Below, in pieces: positions 5,138-7,683 of a stretch of DNA of 7,683 nt (within the stretch, counting starts at the first letter, position 1; every line of letters starts with the position of its first letter). Both the position numbers and the translations under genes were made by a program. Origin of the DNA: VGWB01 sp964614245 (GTDB lineage Bacteria > Bacteroidota > Ignavibacteria > UBA10030); assembly GCA_964614245.1 (NCBI GenBank), contig CAZTKU010000142.1, positions 1 through 7,683 of the forward strand, given 5' to 3'. Below the pieces are notes generated by a model that ran no database searches, was not told where the DNA came from, and saw only the letters and a program-made list of their open reading frames with translations.

Positions 5138-7683
5138 ATGAAAAGACTCTTCATCGTCGTTTTCTTTGCAAGCATGTCGTTCGGACAAGAGATGACGTAT
5201 TTCTTCCCAGGTGGTACCTATGACCCGAAAATTCCATCACCGAAGTCAGTACTAGGCTACGAAACAGGCGAACGGTTCACTGACTATCGAAACTTGGAAA
5301 GGTACATCGAGAAACTGACCGCATCGTCAGATCGGATGAAGCACATCAACTACGGCGAGACGAACGAGCACCGCGCCCTCCAAGCGCTTATCATCAGCTC
5401 GCCGGGCAACCTGTCAAAACTCGAGGAAATCAAAGCGTCAAACAAGAAGTTGACCGACCCCCGCATTTTCAAGTCCCGGGCTGAAGCTGAAGCAATCGTC
5501 AAGACTTTACCGGTGATTGTTTACCTCTCCTATGGCGTCCACGGTAACGAGGCCTCGTCACCGGAAGCCGCCATGCTCACAGCCTATCAATTGTCCTCCG
5601 GCTTGGACAAGCGGACGCTTGACATCCTCAAAGACGCCATCGTCATTATTGACCCTGATGTCAATCCGGACGGTCGAGAACGGTATGTGCAGTGGTTTAA
5701 TTCGACCTTTGGGACGCATCCCAACACTTATCCGTTCGCCATCGAACACAGCGAACCGTGGCCGGGAGGCCGGACAAATCACTACTACTTCGACCTCAAC
5801 CGTGATTGGTCGTGGCAAACGCAGAGAGAGACTCGTGCGCGTGTGCTGTTCTACAGGGAGTGGATGCCGCACGTTCACGTCGATTATCATGAGATGGGTT
5901 ACGGCAGCACGTACTTCTTCTTCCCTGCCGCGGTCCCTTTTCACGAAACGCTTCCCCCCGAGGTCAAGAAATGGGGAGAAATCTTCGGGAGAGGGAACGC
6001 CGAGGCGTTCGATCGGCTTGGTCTGGCATACTTCGTCGGCGAACAGTTTGACATGTTCTATCCAGGCTACGGTGACTCCTGGCCAACGTTCAATGGTGCC
6101 ATCGGAATGACGTACGAACAGGCAGGAGGATCAAGAGGCGGGATCGCTGTGAAGAAGCCCGACGGGAAAATCCTCACTTTGCGCGATCGTGCGCGAAACC
6201 ACTTCATCACAAGCATCGCCACACTCGAAACGAGCGTGAAGAACCGGCGGGAGCGTCTGGAGGATTTCTACAAGTTCTGGGAAAGCGCGATGACACGGGT
6301 TGATCGGACCAAGGGATATCTCATCCCCCAAGGCATCGACCCTTCACGCACAGCGCACTTCGTGGTGACGCTCCTGCGGCAGGGGATCGAGCTGTTTCAG
6401 CTGCAGGAGCCACTCCAACTTCAGGCGCAGAAGTTCTTCTCGAGCCGAGTAACAAAGGAGACATTTCCGATCGGGACATACTTCGTTCCGCTGCAGCAAC
6501 CGCAAGGAAGATTGGTCAAGGCGCTTCTGGAGCCGACCACGGTCGCGAAGGATACGTTCTTCTACGATGTGTCAGCCTGGTCGCTGCCTTTGGCCACCGG
6601 ATTGACCGCTTACTCGACAGATTCACCTTTGCCCACCAACGCGAGGAAGGTGACTGAAGCGCCTGAAGTTACGGGAGCGATCATCGGCGAGAAACCTGGC
6701 TATGCGTATTTAATACCCTGGGAGAGAAACTCAGCCGCCAAACTCGTCTGGCAGTTGCTTGAGAGAGGCTACGCCCTCTCGGTCGCCAGGAGGTCGTTTC
6801 AGACTGCGGGACGGAGCTTCAGTCCCGGCACGGTCATCGCCTTCTCCGGGGAGAATCGGGATTCCCTCCAGGCGGAGATCGGCCGGCTCGCCGTTGCGTG
6901 CGGGGTGGATGTCTACGCTGTCCGGTCAGGTCTGACCGAGAAAGGTGTCAGCCTCGGCTCGGGCTACGTCGCCCCGATGAAGAAGTCGGAACTCGCGGTC
7001 ATAGCAGGTTCACCGGTGAGCTCAACCGACTACGGTGAGCTCTGGTATTTGTTCGAGCAAGAGATGCAGATCCCGTTCACGGGAATCCGGGCAACGGAAC
7101 TGGGCGAGGTGGACCTTTCGAGATTCGATGTTCTTGTCATTCCAGACGGTCTCAATTACCAGTCTGTCCTTGACAGCACAAAGATTGACAAATTGAAACG
7201 ATGGGTGCAGGGCGGCGGCGTCTTGATCGGGATCGAAGGGGGCGCTCAGTTTCTCACCAAGAGCAAGTCGGGCATCACTGCGGCAATCTTGAGGTCAGAG
7301 AAAAAGGAGGATGAGAAGACCAAGGAGGAAAAGGATCGAGAAAAGGCACAGAAGGAGATCACGAAGCATCATACTCTCTTCGAGAAGGAAGAGCGTGATC
7401 GGCTCGAACGAATACCCGGCACGGTGTTCAAGGTCTTTGTCGACACAACGCACCCCATCGGGTATGGATCTCCGAGCGAAATGTACGTTTTCAAATCCAA
7501 TGCGGGTCCGTATGAACTGACCGAATCGGGCCACAATGTTGCGCGGTTTGCGAAGGATACTGTGCAGATCAGCGGCTATGCCTCGCATGAAAAAGCCCTG
7601 AAACTCGCTGATGCCGCGTACATAATGGAATTCAGAATTGGGCAGGGCCGGGCGGTGCTATTCAGCGAGAACGTGACCTTTCG
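5138..7683 (+). CDS. Secreted M14-family zinc carboxypeptidase-like protein, 3' end cut by window
   Basis: 848 codons are present with no stop; the sequence breaks off in a segment (FSENVTF) that in related proteins lies near the C-terminus, so little is probably missing. A Sec signal peptide is clear: MKRLF, a hydrophobic core, and likely cleavage after SFG, before Q17. The M14 domain (about 45-365) has the zinc ligands H135 and E138 in HGNE and H251 in VDYHEMG, substrate-binding residues in NPDGR (176-180) and NRD (221-223), and the catalytic glutamate E327 in TYEQAG. It should hydrolyse peptides or cell-wall-type amide bonds outside the cytoplasm. A second region (about 510-848) resembles a class I glutamine amidotransferase-like fold (DVLVIPDG, WVQGGGVLIGIEGG) but has no cysteine at the expected nucleophile turn, so it is probably non-catalytic. 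A Lys/Glu-rich insert covers about 720-758. GGGAG at 5128-5132, five bases upstream, supports the start. The precise substrate is unknown. Confidence 0.93.
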   Translation, partial: MKRLFIVVFFASMSFGQEMTYFFPGGTYDPKIPSPKSVLGYETGERFTDYRNLERYIEKLTASSDRMKHINYGETNEHRALQALIISSPGNLSKLEEIKASNKKLTDPRIFKSRAEAEAIVKTLPVIVYLSYGVHGNEASSPEAAMLTAYQLSSGLDKRTLDILKDAIVIIDPDVNPDGRERYVQWFNSTFGTHPNTYPFAIEHSEPWPGGRTNHYYFDLNRDWSWQTQRETRARVLFYREWMPHVHVDYHEMGYGSTYFFFPAAVPFHETLPPEVKKWGEIFGRGNAEAFDRLGLAYFVGEQFDMFYPGYGDSWPTFNGAIGMTYEQAGGSRGGIAVKKPDGKILTLRDRARNHFITSIATLETSVKNRRERLEDFYKFWESAMTRVDRTKGYLIPQGIDPSRTAHFVVTLLRQGIELFQLQEPLQLQAQKFFSSRVTKETFPIGTYFVPLQQPQGRLVKALLEPTTVAKDTFFYDVSAWSLPLATGLTAYSTDSPLPTNARKVTEAPEVTGAIIGEKPGYAYLIPWERNSAAKLVWQLLERGYALSVARRSFQTAGRSFSPGTVIAFSGENRDSLQAEIGRLAVACGVDVYAVRSGLTEKGVSLGSGYVAPMKKSELAVIAGSPVSSTDYGELWYLFEQEMQIPFTGIRATELGEVDLSRFDVLVIPDGLNYQSVLDSTKIDKLKRWVQGGGVLIGIEGGAQFLTKSKSGITAAILRSEKKEDEKTKEEKDREKAQKEITKHHTLFEKEERDRLERIPGTVFKVFVDTTHPIGYGSPSEMYVFKSNAGPYELTESGHNVARFAKDTVQISGYASHEKALKLADAAYIMEFRIGQGRAVLFSENVTF

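Noticed and set aside
5517..6110. 197-codon plus-strand frame, and a 128-codon minus-strand frame at 5558-5944
   Set aside because: Both are shadows of the M14 catalytic domain, whose own frame is continuous with intact zinc ligands.

Overview
The window carries five recognisable protein genes and one small unknown. It reads as ordinary chromosome of a Gram-negative bacterium of moderate, slightly GC-leaning composition. A Bacteroidota/Ignavibacteriota-type lineage is my best guess. The reasons are the large secreted M14 peptidase with a Bacteroidota-like signal peptide (cleavage before Gln-Glu), the PDZ plus multi-membrane-pass histidine kinase, and the solitary biotin transporter subunit. 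This is inference from protein style; no rRNA or marker gene is present.

Layout. Positions 16-273 (minus) encode an 85-residue protein of unknown function with a perfect Shine-Dalgarno sequence. The following ~300 bases (274-577) contain no gene. They hold a strong inverted repeat with a third partial copy (306-358) and a 7-bp CTGC-type tandem repeat with an attached inverted repeat (513-578). A two-component pair follows on the minus strand: an 825-residue sensor histidine kinase (1255-3732) is upstream of, and overlaps by ATGA, an OmpR/PhoB-type response regulator (578-1258). Divergent from the kinase is a thioredoxin-type arsenate reductase/low-molecular-weight phosphatase (3930-4364, plus). 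It converges on bioY (4404-5009, minus), and the two share one bidirectional terminator whose loop contains the arsC stop codon. Divergent from bioY, across a short control region with a perfect 12-bp palindrome, is a large secreted zinc carboxypeptidase-like gene (5138 to the window end, plus), which runs off the edge.

How the genes work together. Only the kinase and regulator form a clear functional unit: a membrane sensor that phosphorylates a DNA-binding regulator. ArsC (cytoplasmic detoxification or dephosphorylation), BioY (biotin uptake) and the M14 peptidase (periplasmic or extracellular peptide processing) look like independent transcription units. Nothing here amounts to a new defence, mobile or biosynthetic system. 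The points most worth a second look are the intergenic control elements and the sensor and peptidase architectures.
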